This document shows, one piece after another, positions 42,314-54,340 of a stretch of DNA of 64,000 nt. The stretch spans positions 91,417,432 through 91,481,431 of the forward strand of contig OZ024933.1 in the NCBI GenBank assembly GCA_964017235.1. Direction: 5' to 3'. The notes below the pieces were generated by a model. It saw only the letters and a program-made list of their open reading frames with translations, searched no databases and was not told where the DNA came from. Each line of letters begins with the position of its first letter. The stretch's first letter is position 1. The translations under genes were made by a program, and so were the position numbers. This DNA is from Sabellastarte sp. h YS-2021. Its lineage: Eukaryota > Annelida > Polychaeta > Sabellida > Sabellidae.

Positions 42314-43780
42314 CATATCCCCAGACAGGTCATCACTCACGCCACAGGTTTTGATCGGGAATTTTTTATTTAATCCATTTGTTGTATGCCATAAATATTG
42401 GGAAAAGTTATATGAACTTCAGCACATCAATCTACTAAGTTTATATCTTCCCAAGGAAGATGGTGTATCCCCAGACGTCGAATACATAACTCAACAGATC
42501 ATATGTTCAATCTTCCTGCAATGATAACTCTGAACCTATTTTCAAAGTATTTAAATGATTGATGATTGAATGTCCATTCTAAATTCATAATTCCAAAAGC
42601 GTATCTCTGTTTCTATATTTGTTCACAGATAAAATATTATTTAAAAATCATATATTATTTATATTATTATTTTATTATATTATTTTTAGAATTTGCATTG
42701 TTTTTCAGTTATTCATTTCCTCAATTCCTATATATATGGTCCATATATATGCAACCTAAATATGTGACACAATCTCAGTTCTGACTCCCTTTGTCTTAGA
42801 TAATTAGATAATGAAGCAAACACCACCTCCCACCCCCACCCCACCTCTCTCCCCTTCTCCACACCTCTCTCACTATTACAGAAGATCTGTATACCTTTGT
42901 TTATTTAGTGTCACTCAATAGCTGGAGGTCCCAGAGGTGGGTGGGGGATGGGGGGTGGGTCTACAAAGAGATGGAGTGCTGCAGCACAAATGGTAAACAA
43001 ACACATATAATATAAAAGGGGTAATCAAATACAAAAAGCTCAGTTAATCTTATCACTAAAATAAAATCAAATATATAAATAAGGAATGTCTATTAAAGGC
43101 CTAAATTTTGGAGTACATACAAGAAAAACATATTGATATATTGTCAGATGATATTTCACTTAGATGAGAGACATGGTTTGAAAGCTACAGTGCTTGAAGA
43201 TGGCAAAAAGTCCATAAATTGGGTCTCTGTGGGCAATTTTGAGATCTTAAGTCAGCCTAACAAGTAAACCTACAGCCTTTAATTTTTTCACAGACAAGGA
43301 TTACATATAAGAGTTACATCTAGTGCAGTTTGAGACTCATCAGAATTACCACTTCCAAATTATAGGGCAAAATAAGTTAAAAATATAGGAAAAAAGTCCT
43401 AAGTGGGGTCTTTATGGGCCTCAAAGACAATTTTCTCCTCAACTTAAAGTCTTGATTTTCGGCACATGTACTAATAATATATTAATGTGTTCTCAGGTAA
43501 AATTTGAGGCAGATAAGCCTCATAGTTTGTGACCTAGAGGGCTCTAAGTAGCCAAAAGTGCAATTTCTGACCTTAAGGTGGCCATAAGTTCTTTATTATT
43601 GGGAGTTTAAGGTCACCTTAAAATAGGGATCTTCCTTTGGGCATCCTTAACATGTGTACCAAGTTTGAAAAAAAAATATTAATCCGTTTTTGAGTTATTG
43701 CGTACACAAGGAAATTTCTACGGCGGCGGCGGCGCGACGGACCTGAATCCAATATATCCCCGACTTTCGTCTGGGGATAT
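42314..43780. mobile_element. Terminal-hairpin element, third copy type
   Basis: ATATCCCCAGAC (42314-42325) is inverted at 43769-43780. The right end folds as ATATCCCC..GGGGATAT and is preceded by a (CGG)n block at 43721-43735 and by AAGGTGGCCATAAG / AAGGTCACCTTAAA words like those in the 36-kb element. A second TATCCCCAGAC at 42466 hints at a nested or duplicated end. No coding seen. Confidence 0.6.
42821..42960. other. C-rich / G-rich inverted pair with G-quadruplex motif
   Basis: The C-rich tract (42821-42860) and the G-rich tract (42934-42960) are near-perfect inverse copies of about 27 bp. The G-rich side has four runs of three or more G separated by 1-2 bases. Confidence 0.6.
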
Positions 43781-44564
43781 AATAAGACCACACATTTTTT
43801 TTTGTTTTTGTTGTAAATGTATCCTGATGTCACATGACATTTGCGACCTCCTACTTTCACACAAATCATACAAAACTTCACCAAAAAAGCTGATGACATA
43901 CAAAGCTTGTCAATCAACTACACCTGTCAATCAAAATGAAGTTATTACTTCTTGTGTCTTGTGTTGACACAAAACAGACAACACCATAGATGCCATCTAC
44001 ATTTTTCGGAGTTTTGCGAAGAATTAAAACAAAACTGAATTTTGCAAGGAATTAAAACAAAACATCTGATTTTTAAAGTATATTTTTACAGGCTATTCTG
44101 TCCCAAACTATTTGCTTATGTGGGCATTATACACAGTTGTCAATACAGGGAAAGTAAAAGTGGAGGACTTTTAAAATATGAATATACACCCTTAAATGGA
44201 CATATTTTTGTCTGGTTCTTTGAAATTCAACTTACCAGGGTAATATGATACTGTCCACAAATATCAATGTTAAATTTAAAACTGTGACACTGGAATTTTC
44301 AATGTTATTTGAACCCATATTCATTAACATTCTAATTCTTAGGATAAGAATTTTCTAAGATTATTAGCATTTTCTTAGAAACAAGAAATTCTGAGAACAA
44401 TAAAAAGTTTTGAAATAGGAAATTTTCAATAATTTCAACAAAGGTGTAAATGTAGTACATTAATTTTATTTTTCTAAAAATAATTAACTTCATGTTGATC
44501 TGAGATACCATATTTTACCTGTTTTATATACTGTGACATATTGCATCCAATTTGTCATTAATAC
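43781..44564. other. Gene-free intron 3 DNA
   Basis: AT-rich, with short inverted words TTCTTAG/CTAAGAA at 44335-44400. A weak MITE-like pattern, not delimited. Confidence 0.4.
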
Positions 44565-44833
44565 CTGTGCCAAGGTGATGAAGATTTTGGTAGAGTGTGT
44601 TTGTTTGCAGAATAACTCTAAATATTATCGGCAGATTTTGATAAAATTTCCAGGAAATGTAAAAAAAAGCACAAGGAACAAATGATTTGATTATTTTGTG
44701 ATCTGGTGTCTGAATCCAGGAATTTTCAAAGGATTTTTATCATTACATTCATACGTAATGAATCCATAGTATCCCCGCTTCGCGCCGGGGATACAATAAA
44801 ATTGCAGGTATTGGGCATCTGCAGTGGTATGCA
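44565..44833. repeat. CCTCCGCCAAGG-family interspersed repeat with inserted hairpin
   Basis: It runs from GCCAAGGTGATGAAGATTTT to CACCCTCCAAGTGCTCTTGT. A short palindrome, GTATCCCCGCTTCGCGCCGG (and following bases) at 44769-44795, looks like the end of a terminal-hairpin element. Related copies are at 47519-47797, 49500-49710 and 57937-58235. Confidence 0.55.
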
Positions 44834-45240
44834 CCCTCCAAGTGCTCTTGTTACCTTTAAAAGTCTAAACATTCCTGTGAATTTAAAAAAATTCTCATTC
44901 TTAGGAAATTTTTTATTTTGCTTAGAAATTTTTTGTGTTCTTACTGACGGGAAATTCTAAGAGTGAGAACAATTCTTAAAGGCCTGCAATCATTGGTTAA
45001 GTGGAAGTAGTTGCAATATCTTTTCCCTTGAAACTTAACAGGTCAAAAAAACTAAGTAACATATTAATAATCACTGGTTAATCTACTATTTAAAAACTGA
45101 AAAGCACTTGTAGAGAGTGCAGAACACCACCAGAGGGGGAATGAGGGATGTTTCTGAAAATTTAGGATTTACTAGTAACCAGAATATGATCCAGATCTTT
45201 CCCAAAATTTGATAACTTCTTCCTTTGGCCAGGCCCAGGA

Positions 45241-45362
45241 CTCACTCATTACTTTTTAAGTAATCACAAACACAGACAAACAAACAGGCAAACAGACAGC
45301 CACTCACTCATTACTTTTTAAGTAATCACAAACACAAACAAACAAACAGGCAAACAGACAGC
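45241..45362. repeat. Tandem duplication, 2 x ~61 bp
   Basis: ACTCACTCATTACTTTTTAA with a following CAGACAAACAAACAGGCAAA tract is repeated almost exactly, the second unit at 45303-45362. Confidence 0.85.
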
Positions 45363-45419
45363 CTGACAAATGAACATAACCAAAAACATAACTTCTTGGT
45401 GCAGGTATTGATTAATAAA

Positions 45420-45625
45420 AACTATGTCATCCTATTATTCCACCTGCGGGAACATCACACATGATTAATGCCAACCCAATGTGACAATAGTTGACAACCT
45501 TCATCAGTCACAAGAGCTGCGTCCGCAGAAAAGTCAGCGCATGTAACTGGGAACTGTTTTCTGGCTCTTCAAAGGTTATTGCATAATTTGGAGACATATT
45601 TTGCATCTTGTACTGTAAATTTCCA
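45420..45625. repeat. Dispersed repeat, copy 2
   Basis: The same ordered phrases as at 9235-9475 (TATTATTCCACCTGC.., GACAACCTTCATCAGTCA). Confidence 0.65.
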
Positions 45626-47518
45626 TATACGCAAACATAAAAGTAATCAAGAATTGTTTCTTACAATTTGGCAACATTCAAACAAAGTTTTTAAAATGAC
45701 AGATATTGATTGTTGTTTTTTGTAATATTGATTATACTTTTACTACCCCTGAATGGTTATTTACGCTAGTAAAAATTGTTTGTATCTTGCTCTTTCTTTT
45801 TAAAAATGACCTTTTTGTAAATTATATTGATTATATTTTATTAACCCTAATGGTTACTTATGCCAGTAAAAAATTGTTTGTATCTTTCTCTTTCTGTTTA
45901 AAAATGACCTTATTTTCCCTTTGGCAGTTGAAGTAAAATGGCATGCACAATTCTTAGATATAGCACCATATTTGGATAGCCAGGCAACACAAGCTCAGCC
46001 CTAACACTTCAGTCTAAAATATACTTATTTTAGTTACATAACAATGATAATAATAATTTCTGACCTCCAAGTTATGTTTTTGGCTGCATTTATTTGTCTG
46101 TCTGTCTGTTTCTCTGTCACAATAACTCCAAAGGTACTGAATGGGTCCTTCCGAAATATAATGTGCATAGGGCCGGACAAAAAGAAAAGGTGATTAAACT
46201 TTCAAATGGGAAATATAAAGATCATATGCTGGATGCCAATAAAAATCCCAAATTTTCAAAGGTCTCATTTTTAATAATGTATTTTCAATAACTTCCAATT
46301 TCTGCTTCACATTACTCTAAAGACAATAGGCAGAATATTTTTATGCGGGCAGGGCCTGTGAAATGAAAGAACCTATTACATTTTCTGGCAAAACGTGAAG
46401 AAAATTTCATTAATTGTTCAATTTTACAAATTCAGAAGAACTTCTTTTCACTAATGCCCAGTTTCTACTTAAGAGATCGATTTATAACTTTCCTTGGACT
46501 TAATTTTCACTTTCCCAGCCCATTAGCAAGAGTAGCTCACATAAATGTTATTAAAACATTTTCATTGATACTTTTAAGCTGTGACATCACAATGACAAAA
46601 TAGATCTGCACAGTTAACCCTTTTCCCACCAATTGAGCAGTACGCAACTGTACAAAAGGAAATTCCAAAGTAGAAGAGTTTTCAAAAAATTTCAGTTGCT
46701 AAAATACATACAAGTATTCCTCATTTTCCATGATGACCTTGTATATAACATTTTAACCAATGTGAAGGTAAAATAACCATACCACGGTGTCAACTACTAG
46801 TCGACAGATATCATACTGACAACTATAGTCACTTTGCTGGAAACTGCTGGTCAAAAGATCAGGTCTTCAAGGGGTTAATATAAGAGAGAATTTAGCCTCA
46901 CTATGTGGCCAAAATGTTGACGACATTCCAGCAATATAGCCCTTTGCCCCACTTGGGTCTGAGACTGTATTGATTTTATGCAGCATTCTAACCGGCCGTA
47001 GACACAACCTCACAGCCTGTAAATTGGTCAAGAACGGTCTCACAGGTGGTATATACCACTCGTGAGTTGGGTGCCTCCAGAGACTTTCCAAACTTTGACC
47101 TTCACCTCTAATGACAACAAAGATGCAGAATACACGTTCTTTCGCTATAAAAACATGTTAAATAAAGTGTTTCGGTACTCTGGATTTTGATAAATAGCAT
47201 TGGAAAAGGTTTAACAAATGAAATATACACCATTAGCATGGCGGATAGCGAAATATTGTGATTTCTTTTATTTCTTTCTCTTTGTGATTTGTGTTTGTTT
47301 ACATACACACATAAACACACAGGCAGTGAATTGCTAAGAACGATCAAAACTGTCCGCTGTACTCACAGGTGGTGCGCACCACTCGTGAATTTCCATCTGA
47401 ATGCAGCATTAGTCTTGTGATAAAATTTTAACTTGGCTAATTTTCCCATTTCAACCAACCATATAAGGAAGAGTTATGAATGTGTTGAAATAATAGAAAT
47501 AGTCAATTTACATAAAAC
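45626..47518. other. Gene-free intron 3 DNA
   Basis: A duplicated phrase TTTGTAATATTGATTATACTTT / TTTGTAAATTATATTGATTA occurs at 45719-45840. 46080-46310 resembles the 6.8-7.4 kb interspersed repeat (GTCTGTCTGTTTCTCTGTCA..). No gene recognised. Confidence 0.4.
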
Positions 47519-47797
47519 AAGAGCACTTGTACAGCACATACCTCTGCCAAGGACAAATACCTCTAATGTTGCTTACGAGTGCAACGTTAAAAAAATCCTT
47601 TAAAAAGTTCTTGGATCCAGTGAGTGGTCGTTTTTCACCACCACAATCTAATTATCTGCTCCAACGTGCCATTGTCAATATTTCCTAAAAGTTTCATCCA
47701 AATCTGTCCATATCTTTCTGAGTTATTTTGCAAACTAACATACAATCAGACAAACACACACAGCCAATTACATCACTTGCACCTTGGTGGAGGTAAA
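47519..47797. repeat. CCTCCGCCAAGG-family interspersed repeat, opposite orientation
   Basis: It starts ACAAGAGCACTTGTACAGCA and ends GCACCTTGGTGGAGGTAAAA. The body matches 49540-49705 (GGATCCAGTGAGTGG.., ATCTGCTCC, TCCGTCCA-type phrases). Confidence 0.6.
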
Positions 47798-49164
47798 ACT
47801 GAAGAGGCAATTTATTAGTAATACAGGAGGAAAATACAAATGTTGGAGAGTGGGATCGTAAAATAGAAAAAAGTTCCTGTATGACATATGAAAAAATTCA
47901 TCACAAAATGAAGATGACACTATTATACGAGTGCGTAGCATTGTTACATTGTGTTACATTGTTAATTTTCATGAGTGATATATGCTTTCTGTATATGTCT
48001 AATGAGGGACATTTTAGTTTTAATATCCACCCTATTGTATGATATGTCAGTTAAATTCATCTGTAGTTAGACAGAAAATGTTAAAAACTGTATCATATAT
48101 ACAGGGGCACCAATGAACATAAAACATCAATGTTTTGCGACTTCTCAGCTATGTCTGTATTGATTTTTATGCAATAATTATGAGTAGAAGCGCTGTAAAA
48201 ATATATTTTTAATGATATCTATAACATATTTGTAGTTTACATAGTTTTCAAAAAATTAACTAAAGCTCAGCACTTGCTGAAAACACTGTATACAAAATAT
48301 TTCCCAGTCTGTATATCCCATACATAGGTTACATGTGGTGCATGGCGGATAATAAAATCATACATTATGGATAACAGAAGGTTGGATAATACAGGTTCTA
48401 TTTTATGTTGTAAAATCTGAGCAGAGAAGTTACACTGATGCTTTACAAATGACTGAAGTTGGTACAAGACAATCTATATTCTATAGCAGAGGAAAATTGG
48501 ACTAAACCAAGGAGAAGAAATCATGTATTGACAAGCTGGGATTCCCCCATGGATGTTGTTCTTATTCAAGTATATTGATAAGATTATATCTAATATCTGT
48601 CACTCTTTCTCCTTGTTCTGTCGGTCTTTCAGAGAGAGTAATGATGGCTTCTAGGCAAAGTAAACATTTTCCTAATCAAATTTGCAAGACTAATGCGCTA
48701 ATTCCCCTGCTGTGAGTTCATCTCAAGGGCCACCCCAGTTTTTCAGTCAGGAGATGTAATCTTGCTGAAAGTTAACTCAAGAAAAACACAAGACTTTAGT
48801 GTCTTTTCAGCGAGCATAATTTAAATACCCTTTGAAAATATTTAACGCGTTTAAATACCTATGCTAGTGAGCATTTTTGTCCTACATACTGGAAACGAAT
48901 TTTTTTTGGCCATTAATGTCTTGTGACTGATATTTTCAGTGTTACAATCTATCTTTTGGATACAACAACCCCTTTTATGTCCACCCTTTTCACATTATGA
49001 CCATTCTTAACAATGGAGGCAAGTGTTTTTGTCCCAAGAGAAGATTAATTAATATACAATTCTTCCAATTAACCTTCCCCGATTTCCAAGAATAATTGTC
49101 ACTTAAGTGGTAATGAATGATTTAAAGCAAATCTTGTCATGCAATCTTTGAGCACTGATGCAAC
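47798..49164. other. Gene-free intron 3 DNA
   Basis: AT-rich, nothing recognised. Confidence 0.5.
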
Positions 49165-49337
49165 TCTAGTTTCCCCACTTAGTTTCCTTCCCTTTGGATA
49201 CAGCCATAACTCCAGACTACCTACCTTGGCTTGACTGTCCCTTGACTTTCCTAATGATTAATATTTTAAACTTTGCGAGTTCCCAATGTGGGGAAGATAT
49301 TGCGCCTGCACAGCAGTAGATTAGATTAGATTAGAAT
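49165..49337 (+). mobile_element. LINE 3' UTR remnant with ATTAG tail
   Basis: It matches the tail family at 40130-40260/41878 and ends in (GATTA)n at 49318-49337. No coding left. Confidence 0.7.
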
Positions 49338-49499
49338 CATGGCTGGAGCAGGTTAAACAGCAGTCGTAATGACTGCTACTTTCACTTGGGACAAATCTTC
49401 TACTTTTCCCACCCTTTTTCAACTGGGTTAGTTTACAAAACCAACTTAATTTCACAACAGAACTAGAGGGGTACTTGGAGGGTGAAGACGTCCTCCAAG

Positions 49500-49710
49500 A
49501 CCCAATCCCTCCACTATCCCTTATGAGGGCACCAATAAGAAAAAAATTCTTTACAAAATTCCTGGATGCAGACAGTCTTCCAAATAACACATTTAATCAT
49601 CTGTTCCCTGTACCACTGTTGACAAAATCCGTCCACAATTTTTAGAGTTAATTTTGCAAACAAACAAATTCATAATGCCGATTACATATTGGCTCCTTGT
49701 CTGAGGTAAA
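49500..49710. repeat. CCTCCGCCAAGG-family interspersed repeat, copy near CAMKK exon 3
   Basis: CCTGGATGCAGACAG.., TTTAATCATCTGTTCCCTGT and GACAAAATCCGTCCACAATT parallel the 47.6-kb copy. The end TGGCTCCTTGTCTGAGGTAA is a degenerate CCTTGGCGGAGGTAA-type terminus. Confidence 0.55.
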
Positions 49711-49758
49711 GAAGTCTTTTTCGAGTTAAGTACCAATATCACAAGACATTCCACTTAC

Positions 49759-49996
49759 CTTGCCAATTTCATCCTTTAATCTGTACTGATTCAACTGTGT
49801 AAAGCCTTCATTTTGAAGCAAGGAATACTTGTGGGTTTCTTTTGTGGTTTGTCTCCGTAACCTTGCAGGGGATCCAGTGGGAGAGGACACTGGGGAGAGG
49901 GAGTGAGCAACTCCAGTCACTGAAGACTGTTTCTGTACTACAGGATGGCCAGGTGGACTGTTAGCACTGAGTGGTGAATGCCTGCTTGGGGATACT
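49759..49996 (-). CDS. CAMKK: CAMKK coding exon 3 (linker and kinase-domain entry)
   Basis: A 238-nt exon runs from an ACACAG acceptor to a strong AAG|GTAAGT donor. The alternative acceptor two bases further in soon gives a stop, which fixes the boundary. The product is a Ser/Pro-rich linker (RVSPSRHSPLSANSPPG..) followed by RRQTTKETHKYSLLQNEGFTQ and LNQYRLKDEIGK. The last motif is the CAMKK signature that leads into kinase subdomain I (LNQY.LKDEIGKG.YG in the family as I know it), so this exon is the key to the gene's identity. It ends in phase 0 directly before the glycine loop, which sits almost 20 kb away on exon 4. The SP/TP-rich stretch resembles the region that carries regulatory phosphosites in vertebrate CAMKK2. 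Confidence 0.9.
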
Positions 49997-50037
49997 CTGT
50001 GTTATAGTGAAAGCAACACTGGGTTAGATGTTTTATT

Positions 50038-50125
50038 TTATGGTTTTACAGCACGTTCAACAGCCAGGGTTATATTGCAACGGGTAGTTTACAGGTGCAG
50101 GAACCAGTGCATTCTCGTTGGTCAG
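50038..50125 (-). repeat. tRNA-derived SINE body, partial copy
   Basis: GGTTTTACAGCACGTTCAAC followed by AGCCAGGGTTATATTG matches the body of the other SINE copies. The tRNA-like head is missing. Confidence 0.5.
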
Positions 50126-51044
50126 GATTCATATAGCACTCAGGGTAAATGTCTGTTTAGACAGACTGTGTTAAATCTTAAATTACCACTTCAGTTGTAT
50201 TTATGAGGTGATGGATATGGCATAGGCTCATATATGCTTGTTTTGGGAAATTCTGTGCTACATTTAAAGCAACACATCAGTTATATGCACTAAGGTTCTA
50301 GTTATGGCAATGCATGGTAAAGGTTTGCTTATTGAAACTCTGCGTTAAACCTAAATTTACCCCTTTTGTTATATTTGTGAGGTTCTAGGTATGACATTGC
50401 GTAGTAAATGTTTTCCTGGGAAACTTTGTTAAATTTAAAGTAATATTTCAGTTATATACATGACATGTTAACTAAGCCATTGGCTGGTGTAGGACTGTGT
50501 TTGGAAATTGATTTTTTTTGTCTCAATATCTCATTATTCGTCTTTTTTAATGTTGGAAAATGATGTCTTAAAACGTAAATACACATTCTGGGTAGATTTA
50601 TGATTCTATGTATAGCTGATGTGTAGTTTACCAAGAAATAGTTCAATATATTTTTTGTGACAAAAATGTGCAACATTGGAAATAGCCCAAACTATTAAAG
50701 CCTATGATATAAAGGTCTAAATGTTGATATATTAATATAATTATCTTTCTTAAACAGATTAAATCATCATAAAGTAACTATAAGACACTTGTACATAATG
50801 TTATTTTAAAAACTTGTATGGTAGAATCTCTTGCTACCCAGCCTTCTTTTAACTTAATATTGGATTCAATAAACCCGTTTTTTCTCCCCACATTTGCATT
50901 TTCTGATAGATTAAAAGTAAATTTCCCCTTGTATTTTTAACTGATTTGGCCTTCTCTTATCCCAACAAACTCTTGCCTTCTCTCAAAATATTTATAAAAA
51001 ATTTCAGTGTACAGACTGAAACATTGCACAGTCACAACTGTTAC
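50126..51044. other. CAMKK intron 2, gene-free
   Basis: It contains a loose ~120-bp repetition (GGGAAA.T.TGTGTTAAATTTAAA.. near 50150, 50250, 50330, 50410). Otherwise AT-rich. Confidence 0.4.
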
Positions 51045-51806
51045 CTGTTATGTGGTGAATGTGACAACTTTTTTGCTGAGTTTTTTCCACTGGTCCTCTC
51101 CTCCTCTGACCCTGACCCCACCATGGGACCAGGCATCTGATAAGGGCACTCTTTGTGTTGAGCATGAGCTGGTTTGGAATGTTCTGGAAGAAATGACACT
51201 GGTGTGTCATCAGTATCACTATCGTATGACACCATGTGTTGTCTTTCTATACGTTTTGGGCCACGACTGTGCTCAAGTGAAGGATCACTATTATCCAATC
51301 GTTCATCCTGTAGTGGACTGCCATTGCATGTCTTTTCCTCCTTTCTAGTCACTGCAATCTTCATGGTTTCAACAGAAGCTTGCACTATGACACCATTGAT
51401 ACTCTTATCTTTCGCATTAATGTGCTTACAATGAGCACAACCTTCAGCTGAAGTTTTCTTTTCAGTGTGTTCACCATTATCACAGGTGTGCTTGGAGCTA
51501 CAATGGCTCCCCTGTTTCTTACGCTGATACCCATCAAAACCATCACCAGATCCACAGGAGCTGTTGCCATAGCTACTGGTCTCATGGCAACTGCAACTAT
51601 TCCTCTGATTGTTTACACCACTTGTTGTTTGATCAATGCCATACTGGTATTGAGCACTATGTACACTTTGTGGGGAATTTCCACTGGTGGAATTTTCCGT
51701 TGACAAATAACCTTGAAATGGCAGACTGTCCCCACCACTGTGATGAGTCAGCTGTTCTGTCATGCCTTCAATGTCATCATCATTATTAGATGACACATGG
51801 TATTGC
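51045..51806 (-). CDS. CAMKK: CAMKK coding exon 2 (long Ser/Cys/His-rich N-terminal region)
   Basis: A 762-nt exon encodes about 254 residues of low-complexity N-terminal regulatory region. The acceptor is a pyrimidine tract with CAG at 51807 and the donor is AG|GTAACAG at 51044. It enters and leaves in the same split phase, so it could be skipped without a frameshift. Visible features are many Ser, His and Cys residues, including a cluster of CxC and CxxxC motifs near the middle, an acidic YDSDTDD stretch likely to be phosphorylated, and KKRK-like basic patches. CAMKK N-termini are long, serine-rich and poorly conserved, so this composition fits. The Cys density is unusual, but the spacing matches no zinc finger I recognise. 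A long overlapping plus-strand open frame here is only a shadow. Confidence 0.8.
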
Positions 51807-52040
51807 CTGTAAAAAGGTGAACAAAATGTAGTTTTATAGACAAAATGAGACTTACAAATTATTTGACTTATTAAATTATTCCAAGCAAAATTTAATTGGT
51901 GACACAACATATAAAACTGGCAGTCAAATTTTTGTGCAAAATATATACAGCTTCCTTGTTTACATTATTTCTTTAGAATTTGCCAACTGAAATTCAACAC
52001 AAAAGAAACTTTCCCATACACGCATAACTGATATGACAAA

Positions 52041-52182
52041 GTTGGGGTTTTACGTCCCGTTCAACAACCAGGGTCATATTGGGACAGGTCCTCAGAATTG
52101 CCACTTGTGGGACTCGAACCCACAGAGGTGACAACCTATGATTAGATGCCAAACTTGCTAACCACTAGGCCACTGAGGACCT
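52041..52182 (-). repeat. tRNA-derived SINE, copy 2 (best head)
   Basis: The minus strand reads GTCCTCAGTGGCCTAGTGGT then TAGC, a good A box, and GGGTTCGAGTCCCAC, a perfect B box, then the shared body ending TTGAACGGGACGTAAAACCC. It sits in CAMKK intron 1. Confidence 0.82.
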
Positions 52183-52281
52183 CATATAGTAATAGAGATA
52201 TTACTAAAAATACTTGAACAACTTGTATGATAACCAAATGGGAATGAAGTCAAATTCAACACATGGCACAGGTCAGCCCTG

Positions 52282-52868
52282 GGGTGGATTTTATGAAAGG
52301 TCTCAGACTTAGCCCAGTCTCAGGCTGAGCCACTGGCTCAAATCTGAGCCTTTTGGCTCAGCTAAGTCTTTGTCTCAAATGGTTTTCACAGAAGGGGTCT
52401 CAGTTGAGACCATGCTTATCAAATAACCACAGTGGTTTTCTGTGTCATGTGACCATTTTTTGTAGTCAAAATATTCTACTGATGACATATATGTTCCTTG
52501 TTTGACACATAATATCTCTGGTCAAATACCATTTTGCAATGGGAAACCTTGTAAACATGTAAAAACACCCAAAAGACTACTTCAGGGGGTTGTTTTATAT
52601 ACTTGTACCCTATTTTCACCCTTTTCAAATTTTGAAGTGAAGAAAGAATTATGGCGGCCATATTTGAGCCTTTGTTTACAAAACTTAAGCCCACTTTCTA
52701 CCAGTCTCAACATTTGAGCCAGTGGCTCAGCCAAAGCTGCGACTGAGACCTTTTGTGAAATACATTAAGGCTGAGCCCATGGGCTCAAGTAAAATATTCC
52801 AATAATTTGAGACAAAAATCTCAAGTTTGAGTCTGAGACCGGGCTAAGACCTTTCGTGAAATCCGCCC
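52282..52868. mobile_element. Harbinger-like MITE in CAMKK intron 1
   Basis: The ends GGGTGGATTTTATGAAAGGT and ACCTTTCGTGAAATCCGCCC are inverted and flanked by CTG on both sides (3-bp duplication, as in PIF/Harbinger). The arms consist of many GTCTCAG / CTGAGAC / GGCTCA words in both orientations. The middle (TCAAATAACCACAGTGGTTT.., TGTGTCATGTGACC, ATGGCGGCCATATTTGA) is shared with 62624-63136. Confidence 0.78.
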
Positions 52869-53577
52869 CTGGACAATTAATGGGGTACATTAAACCAGTA
52901 CATACTGGCTGGTCAAGATTGTCCACTGTACACCATGGTAACCCAGACATCTAGTGATCTACAGTTGAATCTAAGGAATCCAAACTCACGGTACTAGAAA
53001 AACACTTTCGCTTACCCATTAGGGCAAGAGAGTAGATCTCAACAGAAAAGGCCCTAATAGTATAAAACAATTGATATTTACTTCTTTCTTAGAAGGGAAT
53101 TTTAAAGGGTTAAAGCATGAGCAAGGGTGCATCTATGCAGAATTTAGATGACTTCTTAACCAATCAGTATCATGAACACAACCGTGTCATGTTACAAATG
53201 CTTAACATAATTCTAATATTTAAAGGATTTCTGCTAAATAAATAGCTGCTGCTAGGATATGAGTCAATTTCATAAAACTATCACAATGTCACTAATACAA
53301 TGCATGTGTTTATGCTGGTCAAAATGGAAACTTATGTAAGTTCACAAGTTCCTATATCGTTAAACGCGTATGAAAGATTGGAGAAACATAAGCCAGGAAC
53401 TTCATGTACTTAAAATTTGTCAAGCTTAAGACATTAGAGTGAAGTCACTGAATCACACTGATAAACTGCTTCAATTATAATAACTACTTTCAAAACTGCA
53501 ACAAAAATGCAGTTAATAGCAGCTCTTTCTGATGCAATCAATTATACCACCATTACAGCAAATTCGTAAGAATCTAC

Positions 53578-53720
53578 CTGTCACTGGAATCAGCTACAAC
53601 CATTGTCTCAGTAGCAGTGATTCCCGGCTGAATGTCAAGTTTTGATCCAACAGTAAGTTTATCCTTTTTTCTAATCCGCCACCAAAGTGAATGCAAGCAA
53701 CTACCACACTCTGTACTCAT
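53578..53720 (-). CDS. CAMKK: CAMKK coding exon 1 (start codon exon)
   Basis: This is the first coding exon of a calcium/calmodulin-dependent protein kinase kinase, the cytosolic kinase that phosphorylates the activation loops of CaMKI, CaMKIV and AMPK. The minus-strand ATG at 53720 opens a 143-nt exon that starts MSTECGSCLHSLWWRIRKK and ends in ..VADSSD plus two bases (AG), followed by a GTAGAT donor. The two leftover bases join the G that opens exon 2 to make an Arg codon, so the phase is consistent. The segment itself is not diagnostic. Identity comes from the joined exons 3 to 5. I chose this ATG because it is the first in frame and the frame flows into exon 2; upstream 5' UTR exons cannot be excluded. 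Confidence 0.78.
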
Positions 53721-54340
53721 TTTAAAGCATTGTTTCAGGTGATTTCACTGGCTGATAAAAATGTGTAGACACATCTGATTGGCTAGTTTTTTTTTTCAAA
53801 TAATTCCACGAATATGCAAGTTGCAGGCAGTAGGTTGACTATATCAATTGACAAATATTGTATTTTATATTTATCAACACCTTCAGCCAGATTTGTTACT
53901 TGTTAAATATTGACATAACACATGTACCACATAGTATTTGTTTCCAGATTTTAGTTCATTCCACACTTTTGGTTGTTACGATGGCAAAGTTAAGTTAAAT
54001 AGTCAAATCAATGGTTAACTCCATCTTTATTAAAAGCTTACCGTAAATATAAATCATCAAGAATTTTGGACTAAAACCACACAATACTTGTGATACTGAA
54101 GAGTATGATTTATGATGCCAACACTTTTTCAACAACATTCATTTTTTCTGAATGATATATAACATTCACAATCACTAACTTTATTCACAAAGAATTTATG
54201 AATACAATAACTGGTATTTTAGACAGAAAGTCAGAGCAGAGATTGCCCATGTTCATGTTCACCTGTAACAGTATTTATTTTTTTAATGTTTTTCAGCTTG
54301 TTCTTACAATTTTAAAATAATATACTATTTCTTGACATTC
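53721..54340. other. Presumed CAMKK 5' flank / 5' UTR
   Basis: The DNA upstream of the start codon is AT-rich with no CpG island or clear TATA/initiator that I would defend. A noncoding first exon may lie here or further right. Confidence 0.35.

Noticed and set aside
51007-51434. Plus-strand open frames opposite CAMKK exon 2
   Set aside because: They are antisense shadows of an exon whose splice phases fit the CAMKK reading.
52041-52182. A functional tRNA gene
   Set aside because: A and B boxes are good, but no acceptor stem pairs across the head, and other copies share a long non-tRNA body.
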